Of a stretch of 5,542 nucleotides of DNA, positions 5,392 to 5,542 are shown piece after piece. The stretch spans positions 1-5,542 of the forward strand of contig JALURJ010000081.1 in assembly GCA_027016915.1 (NCBI GenBank). The letters are read 5' to 3'. Numbering within the stretch: position 1 is the first letter of the stretch; each line of letters begins with the position of its first letter. A program made the translations under genes and the position numbers. The notes under the pieces are model-generated. The model made no database searches. It had not been told where the DNA came from and was given only the letters and a program-made list of their open reading frames with translations. This DNA comes from Desulfurococcales archaeon (GTDB lineage Archaea; Thermoproteota; Thermoprotei_A; Sulfolobales; WAQK01).

Positions 5392-5542
5392 ATGGCCGGA
5401 ATAACGCTGGAAGGCATCCTCCAAGACGTTTGGAGAGCCCTTGACAACCCGGTGCTACAAGAAGGGCTTAGGAGGGCCTACGTGGGCGCTGAGCGACGTG
5501 TTCCCGAGATACTCGACGAGTACCCTGAAATAGTGGAGCTTG
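5392..5542 (+). CDS. Probable LutB/LUD-type lactate utilization protein, N-terminal fragment (runs off right edge)
   Basis: Fifty residues are visible. The pattern RALDNPVLQEGLRRAY followed by RRVPEILDEYPEIVEL resembles the N-terminal helix region of LutB/YkgF proteins, which read roughly 'I-D-P-x-x-R-x-A-V/L-x-x-A-x-x-R...R...E-L' before the LUD and ferredoxin domains. The decisive parts (LUD domain, C-terminal CXXCXXC clusters) are outside the window, so the family call rests on this short segment plus the operon context of a D-lactate/glycolate-type flavoprotein and a LutA-like CCG protein. ATG 5392 lies five bases after the previous stop, with GGAG and GTGAGG upstream. A different helical protein of the operon cannot be excluded. 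Confidence 0.6.
   Translation, partial: MAGITLEGILQDVWRALDNPVLQEGLRRAYVGAERRVPEILDEYPEIVEL

Noticed and set aside
1..5542. CRISPR array, tRNA/rRNA gene, insertion sequence or integration site
   Set aside because: No repeated spacer pattern, cloverleaf-like or rRNA sequence, transposase or terminal repeats were found on reading both strands.

Overview
The window looks like a compact stretch of a hyperthermophilic crenarchaeal chromosome, most like Desulfurococcales/Acidilobales. This rests on several things seen by eye: GC-rich coding sequence with heavy AGG/AGA arginine and ATA isoleucine use, frequent GTG and TTG starts, genes packed with gaps of a few bases or small overlaps, TATA-type promoter elements about 25-35 bases before apparently leaderless or short-leader starts, and a surface protein rich in N-X-S/T sites. 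The order is an inference from style. No rRNA or other phylogenetic marker is present.

Layout. Two gene groups diverge from a 119-base intergenic region (2529-2647). Leftward on the minus strand there are three genes: a radical SAM protein with extra N-terminal cysteine motifs (1389-2528), a membrane-anchored protein with two large, sequon-rich extracytoplasmic domains (141-1325), and the N-terminal part of an ABC transporter ATPase that runs off the left edge (1-166). Rightward on the plus strand there are four genes: a GlcD/D-lactate-dehydrogenase-type FAD enzyme (2648-4072), a small protein with two [4Fe-4S] motifs (4076-4384), a CCG-domain (GlcF C-half / LutA-like) protein (4421-5386), and the N-terminus of a probable LutB/LUD-type protein that runs off the right edge (5392-5542).

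How the genes work together. The rightward group reads as a 2-hydroxyacid (D-lactate or glycolate) oxidation operon. The FAD subunit would oxidise the substrate, and electrons would pass through the [4Fe-4S] protein and the CCG protein toward a membrane or soluble acceptor. The LutB-like protein suggests a hybrid of GlcDF and LutABC architecture. The GlcF-like component is split: the ferredoxin and CCG parts are separate genes in the same reading frame, with two TGA codons between them, and the first CCG repeat has lost all its cysteines. The leftward group may be a surface or export system (ABC ATPase plus a three-helix ectodomain protein) preceded by a radical SAM enzyme of unknown substrate. 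That functional link is only positional.

There are no RNA genes, CRISPR arrays, insertion sequences or long repeats, and no gene-free stretch over 300 bases. Nothing seen amounts to a clearly new system. The most unusual items are the sequon-rich ABC partner protein, the split iron-sulfur subunit with its degenerate CCG repeat, and the compact divergent promoter region feeding two TTG starts.
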